From NCBI RefSeq assembly GCF_000699445.3, contig NC_067202.1:6930458-6994457 (forward strand): DNA of 64,000 nt, given 5' to 3'. Source of the stretch: Schistosoma haematobium. Taxonomy: Eukaryota; Platyhelminthes; Trematoda; Strigeidida; Schistosomatidae. Both the position numbers and the translations under genes were made by a program. Shown piece after piece: positions 1 through 12,000 of the stretch; the stretch's first letter is position 1; each line of letters begins with the position of its first letter. The notes below the pieces were generated by a model. That model had not been told where the DNA came from and did not search any database. It saw only the letters and a program-made list of their open reading frames with translations.

Positions 1-503
1 CATGTCTAGTCCCCCCAGTAATCATGACACAGTCATATTTTACGCGGGACCAAACTAAGTAACTGAAAGCCATGCCAACGTTCCCTAACTTATCTACACT
101 GGATAGGACTACATGAACATTGAATGCCACCCTATGCATTACGCATGAAAAATATACACTTGGGAACAGGAGGTACTGGAAAAATACCCGACTCAAAGAG
201 AAGGCTTTTCAGAAGGATTCTTACTGTAGCTCTCAATTCGTATCAAGAGATAGATATAGCGCCATAGATCAAAGCAACAATGGATAATCTCAAAATTCAC
301 AACTGCTCCAAAAATTATAAAACGTGGCTTCGCAGATGATCAAGCTCATGTAACTGAGTATGGCAACCATCCAAAAAGTACTCACTGTATCGTATTTAAG
401 TACACAAAGTTGTTGTGCTTTCTCTGTAAAAAAGAACAAAAATCTATCGAACGTAACGTAGAAACATGTACCTAGGCGTGTGTTGGGCTAGACGGTGAAT
501 CTT
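1..503. other. left edge, no gene recognised
   Basis: I see no coding exon, RNA gene or recognisable repeat in this stretch. It is ordinary AT-rich DNA with stops in all frames. It could hold the 5' untranslated part of the CR1-like element that becomes recognisable at about 504. Confidence 0.4.
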
Positions 504-3273
504 ACAGTGTGCTAAACGAACGCCCGTAGTTTTAGAAATAAAATGTCTGAGCCAAGTCTAATGGTGGACCAATTAAGTCCCGATATAATTATTAATACAA
601 AAACTTGGTTCACAGTAGATATAGAATGTTCTCCCGTCATCGCAGGCTATATCTATATTGGAAGTGATAGAGTTTTAAGTCCCAAGGGGGGGCATAATGT
701 TATACGTTAGGGATCACTTTCGTATACAATCAGTCATATCCGAGGCTCATGTTAGTGGTACATGTGAGGTAGCATGTTGTAAGATTATATCTAGAAAGGG
801 GTTAGTGACTATAGGGGAAATATACCGTAGTCCGTGTTGCCTAGCTGACGACTTTATCGTAAGACACATCTGTTCTTGGAGTATGGCAGAATATTGTCTT
901 ATCATTGGGGACTTCAACGCACCACATATCAACTGGATAGAGCTTGCAGCTCCAGGTAGTGGTTTCGATAGCGACCTTTTATCTACCGTTATTCAGCGTG
1001 CACTTGTACAATGTATCACAAAACTGACACATATTGATTTGCAACATGATCCGTCACTGCTGGACCTCGCCCTCACCCACCACTGTGAGGATGTCTTTGG
1101 TATTCAGCACCTTCCCCCACTAGTGAACAGTGATCACGTTGTAATTCACTTTAAGTTTAGGACACATGGTATACAATTCGTATCTGCTCCTCCCCGTCCC
1201 AATATCTGGCGAACCAATATTCTGGCGATCAGAAACTGTGCTATCTCGACTGATTGGTCGGTCGACGCGGATGGATTGATCGAAGATGAATGGAATAAGT
1301 TTAAGGCTACATTCGAGTCCGTAACGTCGCCGTTTATCCCATGGTCAGCACGTAAGTTATCAAATTGCCCTCCATGGATTAATAAGGAAACCCGGAAGCT
1401 GTTAAAGCGTAGGAAACATTTCTGGGACTTATTCTTGTCGACAGGTCATGAACCATTTAAGCATGAGTACCAAAAATTCCGTAATATCTGTAAGAAAACC
1501 ATAGCCAAATCCCGTACCACTTACGAACGACAGTTAGTATATGACAGCCGTACTTGTCCGAAACGATTGTTTTCGTATGTTAAACGGCGGACGAAACGTA
1601 GTGATGGTATTCCCCCGTTACTGTTACACGAAAATTCAGAACTACTAACTGAATCAGATCGAGCAAAAGCTGAGACTTTTTCAGACTATTTTAGCGAAGT
1701 CTTCTCTACGTTTATTGTAACAAATACTTGTCCCACTCACACCGAGATACTAACCATGGAATCTGTGCAGGTGACTGAGGAAACTGTCCTTCCGTTGATA
1801 ACTAACCTCAAACCTGGTAAGACACCGGGCCCTGACGGGTTACATCCACGGTTGCTGTCATCTCTTGCGGACATTATTTCAAAACCGCTCGCGACACTCT
1901 CCAACATGTCCCTTTCACTCGCTCAACTCCCTAGAGATTGGAAGGACGCTATAGTCAGTCCTATATTCAATGACGGTCAGAGACATATAGTATCTAACTA
2001 CCGGTCTGTTAGTCTAACTAGCATAGTCGTTAAGTTACTTGAAAAGATAATTCGGGTTAGGTTGCTAAGCCACATAGATTTACGCAATCTGTTAGCTTCT
2101 AAGCAACATGGGTTTCGTAACAAGCGTTCATGCTTGACTAACTTACTTATTGCGAGAGAGAAATCGACAGCAGCCGTAGATAACGGTCTGCCTGTCGACG
2201 TGATATTCACAGGTTTTAGCAAAGCATTTAACAAGTTTTCACACTTAGGTTTTATGCAGAAGCTCTCGAGATTCGGGATAATAGGTACTGTACAGGAGTG
2301 GTTAGGAAACTTCTTATGTGACCACAGACAGACAGTGAGGGTTAACGGAACGCTATCTGATTGAAAGTCGGTCAAAAGTGGTGTACCCCAAGGCACCATC
2401 TTAGGCCCTCTGCTCTTCCTTCTCTACGTTAATGAGTTAGCGCTGTTGCTTAGGTCGTCAACATTATTGTTTGCGGATGATTTAAAAATATGGAGAACAA
2501 TAAAACGTGAGGCTGATCATCTGTATCTTCAAGCTGGCCTAGACGATTTAGTTAGATGGGCTCGAGGTTGGGGCTTAGAAATCAACTATAGGAAGAGTGT
2601 GCTAATGCACATCGGTCACGGTAATAGTCACCATTATACTATTGTTGGTAAGTCTCTTCCATGCGTTCAAGAGTATAAAGACTTAGGAGTAATAATAAGT
2701 CATGACTCAAAAACAACTACGCATTGCAAAGCAGCCGCTGTCAAAGGTTTTCATGCGTTATGGTCACTTCGCCAACCGTTCAAAACTTTTGACGAGGAAA
2801 CGTTTCGAATTTTATATCCCACCTATGTAAGACCACACTCAGAGTACTGTATCCAAGCAGCTAGCCCATATTTGGTTAAAGATACCAAGCCACTTGAGCG
2901 TGTCCAGCCTGTGGGAACGAAATTAGTAAAAGGTCTTTCTAGACTCTCTTACGACGAGCCTTTAAAACGCCCAAACCTTTTCCCCTTGTATCGTAGGATA
3001 CGAGGTGACCTTATACTGGCGTTTCTTATCTTCAATTATGATTTGGGTGCTAATATGTCTTATCTTTTTGCTCCCTCCAGCACTAATAATCTCCGAGGTC
3101 ATAGCAAGAAGGTTCATAAACCACGATCTAATAAACTTAAAGTGGAGTCCGGTTTTTCTCATCGAGTAGTCAATGGTTGGAACGCCTTACCCGAACGAGT
3201 GGTATCAGCCCCATCAGTGAATATTTTCAAGGACAAACTGGACCTTAACTGGAAGGCAATCTGTCAGGATTAA
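504..3273 (+). pseudogene. CR1-like non-LTR retrotransposon ORF2 (endonuclease-reverse transcriptase), broken
   Basis: This is the remnant of an APE endonuclease plus reverse transcriptase polyprotein of the CR1 type (SR1 is the known schistosome relative; the exact family is not verified). The endonuclease start reads NARSFRNKMSE at about 510, followed by PDIIINTKTW. It changes frame near the seven-G run at 686-692 and continues from 697 with GDFNAPHINW and a NSDHVVIHF motif. The RT part shows GKTPGPDGLHPRLL, then YRSVSLTS, then SKAFN, then GVPQGTILGPLLFLLYVNEL, then FADDLKIW. A TGA at 2362-2364 interrupts the frame where the family normally has Trp, and the same frame then runs on to 3273. 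The first catalytic Asp block is altered (FTGFSKAFN instead of FxDFSKAFD), so the enzyme would be dead even without the stop. Its position upstream of AP3B, on the same strand, looks incidental. Confidence 0.85.
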
Positions 3274-4629
3274 CACAGGTTCACCAACCTACTATCTTTA
3301 TTACTGAAGACTGAAGACACAGGATTATTCTCTCTGAAGAAATAATCCTTATTGTGTGGTCTGATAAAACTCAACAATACGAACAGCTACTAGTATACAG
3401 AGGTTTACTCAAACTTCGAGATGTATGAATACACAAATGACCTCTAAGCTGACTAGGATCAGTGCAGTAGATTGGCTAGTGTATAAGCCATTGGAAAAGA
3501 CAGAATACATGAAACTGTCCCGAAACAACAAGGAGTGAGAACAAAGAAACCAGTCAGTCTATACAAGTATGTGAAAAATTGAATGAATATTAAATTATCA
3601 AAGAATTTGAATCATTAGAAGCAACAAAACACGGAAAGAAGCCAATCGTTAGTCACAAGAATATTGGATTTAGGATATTGAGCGTGGTACAAATTAAAGG
3701 ACAAGGTCACTAAGGCCTATAGTAGTGTTTTTACATAAAGGTAGCATTCATGTTCATGAATTTGTGTTCTTCAGATTCTATTTTCAGTTTGTACAAGCGT
3801 ACGTTGTCATCTAGATAAAAGCGCAATACATTCATATCATGGTCTGTCGTACTTTTTTTTGGTGTTTATCAATTTTCGGTGACGCATGATTGATGTTTTA
3901 TCAGAATTACCTTCTGTGGCTTAACTTTTATAGGAAGTAGGGTTGTTGAAGAGATTATAGTAAGATAGCTCGTGGGTGGTATGCTGTTGTTCAACATTAA
4001 ATTTCATTCACACTCTTTAATCACTTGTCGTTATTATTGTGTAATTAGTATTTTTGTAGTACTTTGTTCATCTTCTGGCGTAAAAAATTGTAGAAGAATC
4101 AGAACGTTTACTTTCTGTTTGCTAACAATTAATAATGTATGTGGATATCAACATACGTTTTCCAAAACAAATGTGTTAGTATATATATTTTTTCACCTTT
4201 TCACTGGTTAGCTGATAACGATAATAGTCTACCTGGCATCGTAATAACAACTCAGTTATATCGATAAACACCGAAATATGTCGTTACATACAGTTACGAA
4301 TAATAACGGCGCTACACATATACATAGGCTGTAGTCCAGTAAATATATGAGTAGTAGTGACGCACTAAAATAACAAGAATTTTAAGGGTGTTATTAACAG
4401 GTGCAACAGTGACTAGGCAAATTCAACAGACTAGAAAGGAAAAGCAAATCAACTGATAAAGTTTGGGATATAGACGCGTGTTCCTTTACGTATGACTTTT
4501 GGTTCGGGTCACGTTGAAGGATTAGAACCTAGGTTTTGAGGAATTTGTTGCATTAAGAGTATTATTTTCTAAGAGCCGTTAATTTCACATAGTCGGGTTG
4601 AAAGTCAGGTCAAGGTGTACAAAGTTCTA
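3274..4629. other. gene-free stretch after the CR1-like element
   Basis: The first ~90 bases look like the 3' untranslated end of the CR1-like element, with short repeats such as TCTGAAGAAATAATCC near 3340. The remainder is AT-rich with only short chance frames, including one at 3972-4211 without recognisable similarity. I see no exon or RNA gene. Confidence 0.4.
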
Positions 4630-5490
4630 CAGTGCATCTCTTATTGCTCCCAGGCAATTTTAGGTCGTCATCCTTATCAGTATTTACAGAATCAGGTTTG
4701 TCTATCATTTAAGACTGTCTCCTTTCCATTCTTTATAATTGCGAAATATCTCGACGCTCCCTACAAAGCATCAAGGGGTTTTTCTTTCGAGTGTTACAAA
4801 GGGCGTTTAACTGTTGACCCGGACGAATAAAAAATTACACATACTTTGACGTTTTCTTGCATGTTCTTTGATGGGAGTTTTTCACGGTGCTACAAGCTCT
4901 ATTTTGTTCATACCTCTCGCTAGATGTCCGTAAAAAGACATTGCATCCGCATGCACAGCTTCGCATATAGGGGCTATATGTGGTTTTAGAAGTGTTTAAT
5001 CATTTTCATAAACAGGTTGGGCAGGTGTGCACTTCTCATCTTTCTTGATTATTGGTCGGATACTAAGAGCGATAATAAACAACCATTTGACCCATCTGGC
5101 AATATTCAGTTGGGACGTCAGTGAGCTTTTAAGTTGGTTGTGAATCTTCTCCGCAGGGCCATTCGCTGCTGTATGATTAGCTATTGTTGTAATACGATGG
5201 ACACCGGCGATGCGAAGGAATCAGTTTAATACATTCGATTGAAACTGTGACCCCATGTCTACAGGAACTATAATAGGTATACCAAAACTTGAAGCCCATC
5301 TATCCCGCAAGGTTTTCGGCCGAAATATCATTTACAGGACAGGCAGCTGGCCATATAGTGGACCAATTAACTACTTTAAATATGTAGGTAAAACCGTGAG
5401 ATTAAGTTCTACTAAATCGACTTGAATATGTTTGTTTGCTAGTTTACAGTCAAAGCACTTGCGCACTTTGCTGAGTTGAGATTTTAAGTA
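4630..5490 (-). pseudogene. Ty3/Gypsy LTR-retrotransposon integrase remnant
   Basis: Reading the minus strand from about 5490 downwards gives the end of a zinc-binding CxxC segment (RKCFDCK), then KHIQVDLVEL, which is the first-Asp block of the integrase core. Next comes GIPIIVPVDMGSQFQSN, matching the second-Asp block (normally VTTDRGSQFES). It is followed by LRIAGVHRITTIANHTAANGPAEK, which matches the block around the catalytic Glu, and by QLKSSLTSQ. Farther on (4640-4830) lies a decayed GPY/F-like end. The order and spacing match a Gypsy integrase C-terminal half, with several frameshifts and stops, so it is a dead fragment. No LTR or gag/protease was recognised next to it. It lies 0.4 kb upstream of the AP3B start, in opposite orientation. 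Confidence 0.75.
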
Positions 5491-5778
5491 ATCCCATGTC
5501 TATTTCTTTGTTTCTATGTCCACTTTATTTTAAAAGAATCTTGATATTAGCGATACGGCAGCACGGGTTCTGAAGTGAGACAAACGTTGAAAACCAGAAA
5601 TCGCTAGAGAGCTGTCTCGTCCGTATAGAACATCCAGGTTTTCCAACTGTGTATTCAACATAGAGAGCTTCTAGTTACCTTTATTTTCTATCTCGTTTTA
5701 GAATAATCTCGGTACTTTTATATCCATTTTAATGTCTCACCTTTTTACCAAATGCTAGTGAATTCGTTTCACATTTTA

Positions 5779-5875
5779 TCATATAAAATATCCATACATA
5801 TGAAGTGATCTCTTGTTTTTAAATAGCACTCGTCATACAGATTTTAAAGCTTTTATTTACTATCCTACTTTTAGC
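5779..5875 (+). promoter_or_regulatory. possible 5' flank or leader of AP3B (weak)
   Basis: A TATAAAA string lies at 5782-5788, about 90 bases before the chosen AP3B start codon. A pyrimidine-rich stretch ending in AG at 5825-5826 could be an acceptor, either for an upstream noncoding exon or for the spliced leader that schistosomes add to some mRNAs. Neither is distinctive in such AT-rich DNA. Confidence 0.2.
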
Positions 5876-6009
5876 ATGCTTGATGAAGGATTCCAGTCTG
5901 CTTCTTTGTCATCTGAAATTTCACAAGGATCATCCTACAATCGATCTGGTGATATAGAAATAGGAAATGACTTAAGTTCCAGTGTTGTCTTTTCAGCCGA
6001 TTTCCACAA
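5876..6009 (+). CDS. AP3B1: AP3B exon 1 (N-terminus)
   Basis: The exon encodes residues 1-44 plus two bases: a serine-rich leader followed by [11 protein letters not shown], which lines up with the FSSDLKK segment just before the trunk in vertebrate AP3B. The ATG at 5876 is the first in this open frame, and the leader length resembles the vertebrate one. An upstream noncoding or coding exon cannot be excluded. The donor GTAATT at 6010 splits a lysine codon AA|A. Confidence 0.75.
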
Positions 6010-9000
6010 GTAATTATTCTTTCCCATAGATTTCACCCTCTCTTTTGCTGTGCTTTTAATACGTTTTTAAAGACAAGTTTTGCAGAAGCGTTTGCATTAT
6101 ATTTCTGAGCAAATACATAAGGTAGAGTTACGTGGAGATGGAATTATGCGTCCCAGTCGATAAAAAGAGCTTACACAAAATAGGTGATGTGTGTACTTCA
6201 GCTTGCGTTAACTTGTTTTAACGGACCAGAAATTATTAAAGTAAATTCTTGGTAGTTTTGTCTGTTGTATACGAAGTTTCTGAGGGTGGAGTATAACTCC
6301 TGTTGACCTACTTAATTTCGGAACAAGTACTTATGCTCAGACTCGCAAGTAAAACAAATAGGAAACTGTACAGTTGTTGGATTAACGAGGGTTTTCATAT
6401 CTTGACCACTGATAAGAAATACATGTTTTAGCAACACAGTACACTCGGAATGTAATAACTGCTTGTGAAATTAAATGGGGGATTGATATAAGCCAATGTG
6501 ATTTGACATTAATTGAAACACATATGGTCTTCACATCTGTAGTTGTAACTTTACTGGTTATGTTGTATTTCTTCATTTACAATTATCCTTGTCCTTTTAT
6601 TCATGTTCGTTTTTGTGTTCGATTACATTACCTTTTGGCTACTTGAAATGATGAAGATTCACAGCTCAAGTGGTTGTTTTTAGTGTGCCCTGAGTTAGAG
6701 TTTTCTAAGCTAGATGGTTAAGTCGTTCCGTCTTTCCAGACAATATCATCAGTGCTTACTTCATGTAGAAGTGAGCTTCTTGGTTATTCCATGAGTCTTA
6801 AATCGTTTTTCACCTGTGGCTTTGATTGTGATTGTTCTCTCTTGTTAGCTTCATTGCTCTCAGTTGTCCTTGCACTCAAGCCGATTATTTATTTCCATTG
6901 ATTTTTGACCAGGCTGTTGATTATATGTCGTTTCACTTTGACAGCTTGATCTATATATAAGGCCAAGCCAATCATTTATTTTCATCCTACTTCACTTCAC
7001 TGCAAGCTTGCAATATATATGTTTGGTCCTTTGAGATTGTTCATATAAAATATATTTTTTTCGAACCTGATATTGTTTTTGATCTTTGATTAAGCCTAAG
7101 TGAATATATAGAGTTAAGCGGGACCAATCAAATTGGGATCAAAATAAATTACAAAAACTGGTGTGGACTAATGTAGTAGTTAAACTCTACCTATACCCTT
7201 TACAACAGGTGACATACTGGTATGTGGTGTGTTGGTTACTACAGTAACTAAAATTCAGTAAGCACAGGAATATTTAATAATAATATATAATAATCACTGT
7301 ATCTCATAGATACGGGTGTCAGGGCACCCCAATCACGTATCTCACTTTAGTTTGGATAGGTGGGTATTGTCATTAGACTTTCTTTAATAAGTATTCTTTT
7401 TAGGTCAGGCTATATACTAATACGTATAAGAATAAGATTACATGTGGATACGCTCTTGAAAAATGTAACTTACTAAGCACATGTTTAAGCAATCCAGTCT
7501 AGAAAACAATTTTCTGACACTAATACTACCCAACTGTTTCAACTTAAGTAAGCCGAGTGGATTTCTAACCTGCAGCTTAGTGGTTAAAACTTCAGTTTTT
7601 TACCTACTCACCCACCTCTTTACAATTTTACACCGGGATAAAGTCCCATTTTATGTTAATTGGCTGAATTTTAGAATTGAACTGATTCGTTCAACACTTA
7701 TTTACCATTTTTATTATTTGTGCTTGAAGCGGAAATAATCGAGGAACTATTAACCTGTAGGATATTACGGATTTGTTTTGAAAGCAAGCTGTATTATATT
7801 CTCTTTGTTTAAATATAATATCACCTTTGCTAGATAGTTGTTTTTATCTTATTGATTGCTTTGCAATTGTTTAACTTAACTGGTATTCACTTTTCCATAT
7901 TCCAATAGGATTATTTCTACTATATACAGGGGATATACATAGGTTATTACTATTCGATCATAGGTGTCTTTGAAGCATTTCTCGTAAATTTTAAGACCAT
8001 TGTGTTAGCAATCTTAAGGTTAGATTAGGTAAATCTGAATAATCGTTTGGTGAAATAGTGAATCTTTACCGAATAAGATAGTCATGACATGTATTACGTA
8101 TGCTCATCGTCCGACTATCACAATGCGCGTTGATGAATGGTGCTACGAGTAGGTTGGGAGCGACTGAATCAAGACATGACATCAGTCCATAAAGATATTA
8201 AATGTTGAACTGAGCTGTATTAATAGGTGCAGGCTACCTGATTTGGGTCCGCTTGATTATTGTGACCAATGGTTAGGAACTTCAAATGAAATGACTCAAA
8301 ATCGATCGCAATAACGCATATGCATTCACCCTGTCTTCCCTTAGATCATAGGTTTCTAAACCCCTCATATTATTTTTCATGATTATTTCACCAATTCCTA
8401 TTTACTTCTCGAATTGTATCTTGAATATCTGGTCTTCTCTACTATCGTTAATACTGTTACTACCTCTACTACTCTGGGATTCACTCTTTGCTATAGGGTG
8501 CCGCTACTTAAACCGACGTACACATGCCCCAGGTTCTATATCGCGTTTCACTGGCTAACTGATTGACTAATCGTTTCTACCATGTAGAAACAATGTATAC
8601 AAATCTCTATTTCTCTAGAATCCGGTGCACATAAAGATGGCGTTTCTAAATTTCTCATCTTTTTCATCGTAATATGATCAAACTATATAATTATGACGCC
8701 TCATGATGATATAATTGTGACCTATATTTTGGGACAAATATTAATATGATAAGAAGTGGTGAGGGCAGTTATCTCTGTGCTTAAAGCAATCAAATTTAAG
8801 CTACCAACCTGCAAATTTAAACTTCGCCCAACCTGTTTGGGTTAGATACAACAGGGTAATATCACCAACCGTTACACTTTAAAGTTAGTTCAAAGTCATT
8901 AACATGAATTTTATACCTGGTAATGAGTTAATGAAGATGATAATAATAACAACCGTTTTTCATGTTGTTTATTTATTGTGTTTTTCTTAAAATTGAACTT

Positions 9001-12000
9001 TATTTCAATAGTAAATAGATTCTTTCTAATTTAATATTTCATTTATAGATTTGATGATTTAAAAAACTTATTAGATAACAATAAAGATGCAGTGAAATTA
9101 GGTGCAATGAAACGGATTATTGAAGTAAGTCATATTACATAATAGTAACTTTAAAAAATAAAACATCTTTTTTTTCAGATGGTTGCCAGAGGTAAAGATT
9201 GTTCTGATCTATTCTTAGCTGTAGTGAAGAATGTGGTCTCAAAAAATGCTGAGGTAAAAATACAATTTTATACTTAATGCTCTTTATATTCTGTGAATTG
9301 ATATATATATAAAGGGTTTTTAGAATAGTTTCTGTGTATGTACTAAAAATATGTGTGCCGTTAGCCCATTTAACAATATGTCCGTTGTTTGCTTGTTAAT
9401 CTGAGTACCATGTTTCTAGAAATTCTCTGTCATTAATTAATTCAGAGTTTTGATGTTTTCCCAATGGGATTCATGCCCGAAGTTGTCTATATTTTATTGC
9501 TAATACAATCACATTTAGTACTGGAGTCTTTTTACCAGGATTATGGAACGATATCTCATGGGTTAAGAGATTCTTAAAGTACGGCAACCGTGGTCCATCT
9601 ACTTCGGTTCGTTCAACTGAGTAGTTTCACAAGTTCTCGCACCTAAACTGTGGCTCGTCGTAGACAAATACACCAATCCATATACCTGGTAAAATAAGTT
9701 AATTAATGAAAAATAATTTATCAAGATATCTTAAAATGGTGTGTGCCACTTATACGGACAGATATAAGTAGTATGTATCAGGAATCGGAAGTAGAAGAGA
9801 AAGAAAAACAAAGAGCAATCAGGATAATAACCGAGATGGAAAGAACGATGGAGTTTGTAATGGATAATTTTAAGAAGATGTGCAACTATTGTATCCCATG
9901 TATTGTTTTCATATTTTACAAATACAGTTTGTAATTTTACATAATATGTTTGATTTTACACTACTCAAATCTTCGTTCTTTACATGGTGATATTCATCGG
10001 TTGTCTCATTCTTTCTTTTTATTTCAATAAAAAATATACTTAGATTCGAAAACTTGTCTATGCTTTTTTAACTCATTATGCTGAACAAGAACAAGATATT
10101 GCTCTGTTGTCTATATCAACATTTCAACGAGCATTAAAGGTAAATGTGTAATATAGTAAGTTGTTTATGATAAGTGATGAAGAGTAAGATTACATGTGCA
10201 TTATATAAATCCTCTATTACATCATCATGTCTATTCTTTGTTTATATGTCCTCATGGAATTAATACTCAGAATTTCATATGATTGTATAGCTTGATAATA
10301 AATTCATTGAAAAGCGATCCCTTTGCTGAACCTCGTGTTTTTCATGTTAAAATGGGAGTGATATGCCGACAAGTAAAACAATACCAAGTGAATTAAACTT
10401 CACCCCATTGCACAAGCAAGTGGCTATCAGGACTCAGTAGCTAAGCAGATAACACGATGGCGTTTGAGGCGGACGGTACTGGGTTTGAGTCCCAGAGTGA
10501 ACAACAACTCTGAGATGCAGGTACATTCAGTTGACGAGTCCCAAACGGGACGAAACGCGCGTCCTGGATTCCACTACTAGCCACTATCCATCTTTGCTTA
10601 TATGTCGACATTAGTTTGTATTAAAACAAATTCAGTTAACAACTATTCTAAGGTTTTATTCTCCACTGTATTCTGATAATTTCTCGCATGTTTTCTCTTA
10701 CGTTTGGATATTTATTCGGCATAAAGTATGTTATAATTTTTTAAGTGTAATCTAATAATCAGTGAATAAAAGAAAAAGTTTTATATAAAGAATGATATTT
10801 CCTCATAAAATCTATATTCTTCACAGGCTTCAGTTAAACTTGATATTTTAGTAGTCAGGGTAGAGGGAAAGTGTAGTGTCGATAAAAGGTTCTTCAATCT
10901 CATATAAATATATGATCAAAGTCAGTTCCGAATTGATTGATTTTCAAAATATATTTCAGTTAAGATTTCAATAAACTTGCTTATTACTGATTTGCAAAAA
11001 GTCATAACGTTCTTGGTTGTCATTCTATTAAATGGCGTATAGGGATTTATTTATGTATACATAATTTTCTTAACATGTGAAGAATATAACGACAGTTAAT
11101 GATTTGCTTCGATACAGAGTTTCATAGAGTTCCATTGTGAAAAAGTGTTTCCTGTAAGTCTAGAAAATTTGACGTATTGATAAATGTCGATTGTTGATTG
11201 TCAATTTACATCCTATATTGACTAAAGTTGAAAATAACCGTTCTTTAGTTTCCGACATAATGAGTGGTTAAGCTTTAAGATCATGTTTCGTATCACGTCG
11301 AGGATACCCTAGTGCGGATTAAGATAGGGAGTTGAATAATGTTCTTTTATAATGTTTACTGACTTTAACTAGTCAAAGTGATAAAACAATGTTTACCGAA
11401 CTTGAATATTTGTGATTAAAATATTCAGATCAAAGAAGTTCAACACAATTGCAAGTATTATTGTTATCTTCAGGATTATGAAAAAAGTGTTTTTCGTCTG
11501 TTTGCTTAAATCTGAAAATAACTTCGTTTCATTTTATAGATTAAATAATTTAATTCAACTAGTTGAAAGATATTCTTGATTAGTGGGGTGTATCGGAGTA
11601 GTAGTTTACTGGTTAAAGCAGTTGGGTTTCAACCAATTGACCTAAGGCTCGAACTTCGTCTCACCTACATAGGTTTAAAAAGTTGAATAGTATCATTAGC
11701 CCTCTTTCACATACATCATAGTGTGACTGAATGTTGAGTATATAAACTTGTGTTTAGTTAATGTGTTGTTAAAAAATCTGTTATTCTGTACAGTTACTTA
11801 AAATTTGTTTGTTTATTAGACTCAAAACTTCACATGTTTATAGATTGATTAACATACTGTTAAAATTGTTTATCATTATTTGAAAGGGTATACACGCAAA
11901 TTACCAAATAAAAGAGTTATCTTTTTACTAGCAATTGTCTTCGAGATAGATTTTTTCCTGAAGTTCCAGTGTAAAGTTATAACCTATGGAGTCAATAATG

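Noticed and set aside
6900..7100. Possible LTR with a TATATAAGG promoter-like string in intron 1
   Set aside because: No second copy, terminal TG...CA pair or target duplication could be identified.
11590..11720. tRNA-like box A/box B arrangement in intron 4 (TAGTTTACTGGTTAAAG and GGCTCGAACTTC)
   Set aside because: No cloverleaf arms could be paired. It is probably an old tRNA-headed SINE fragment, but too decayed to call.
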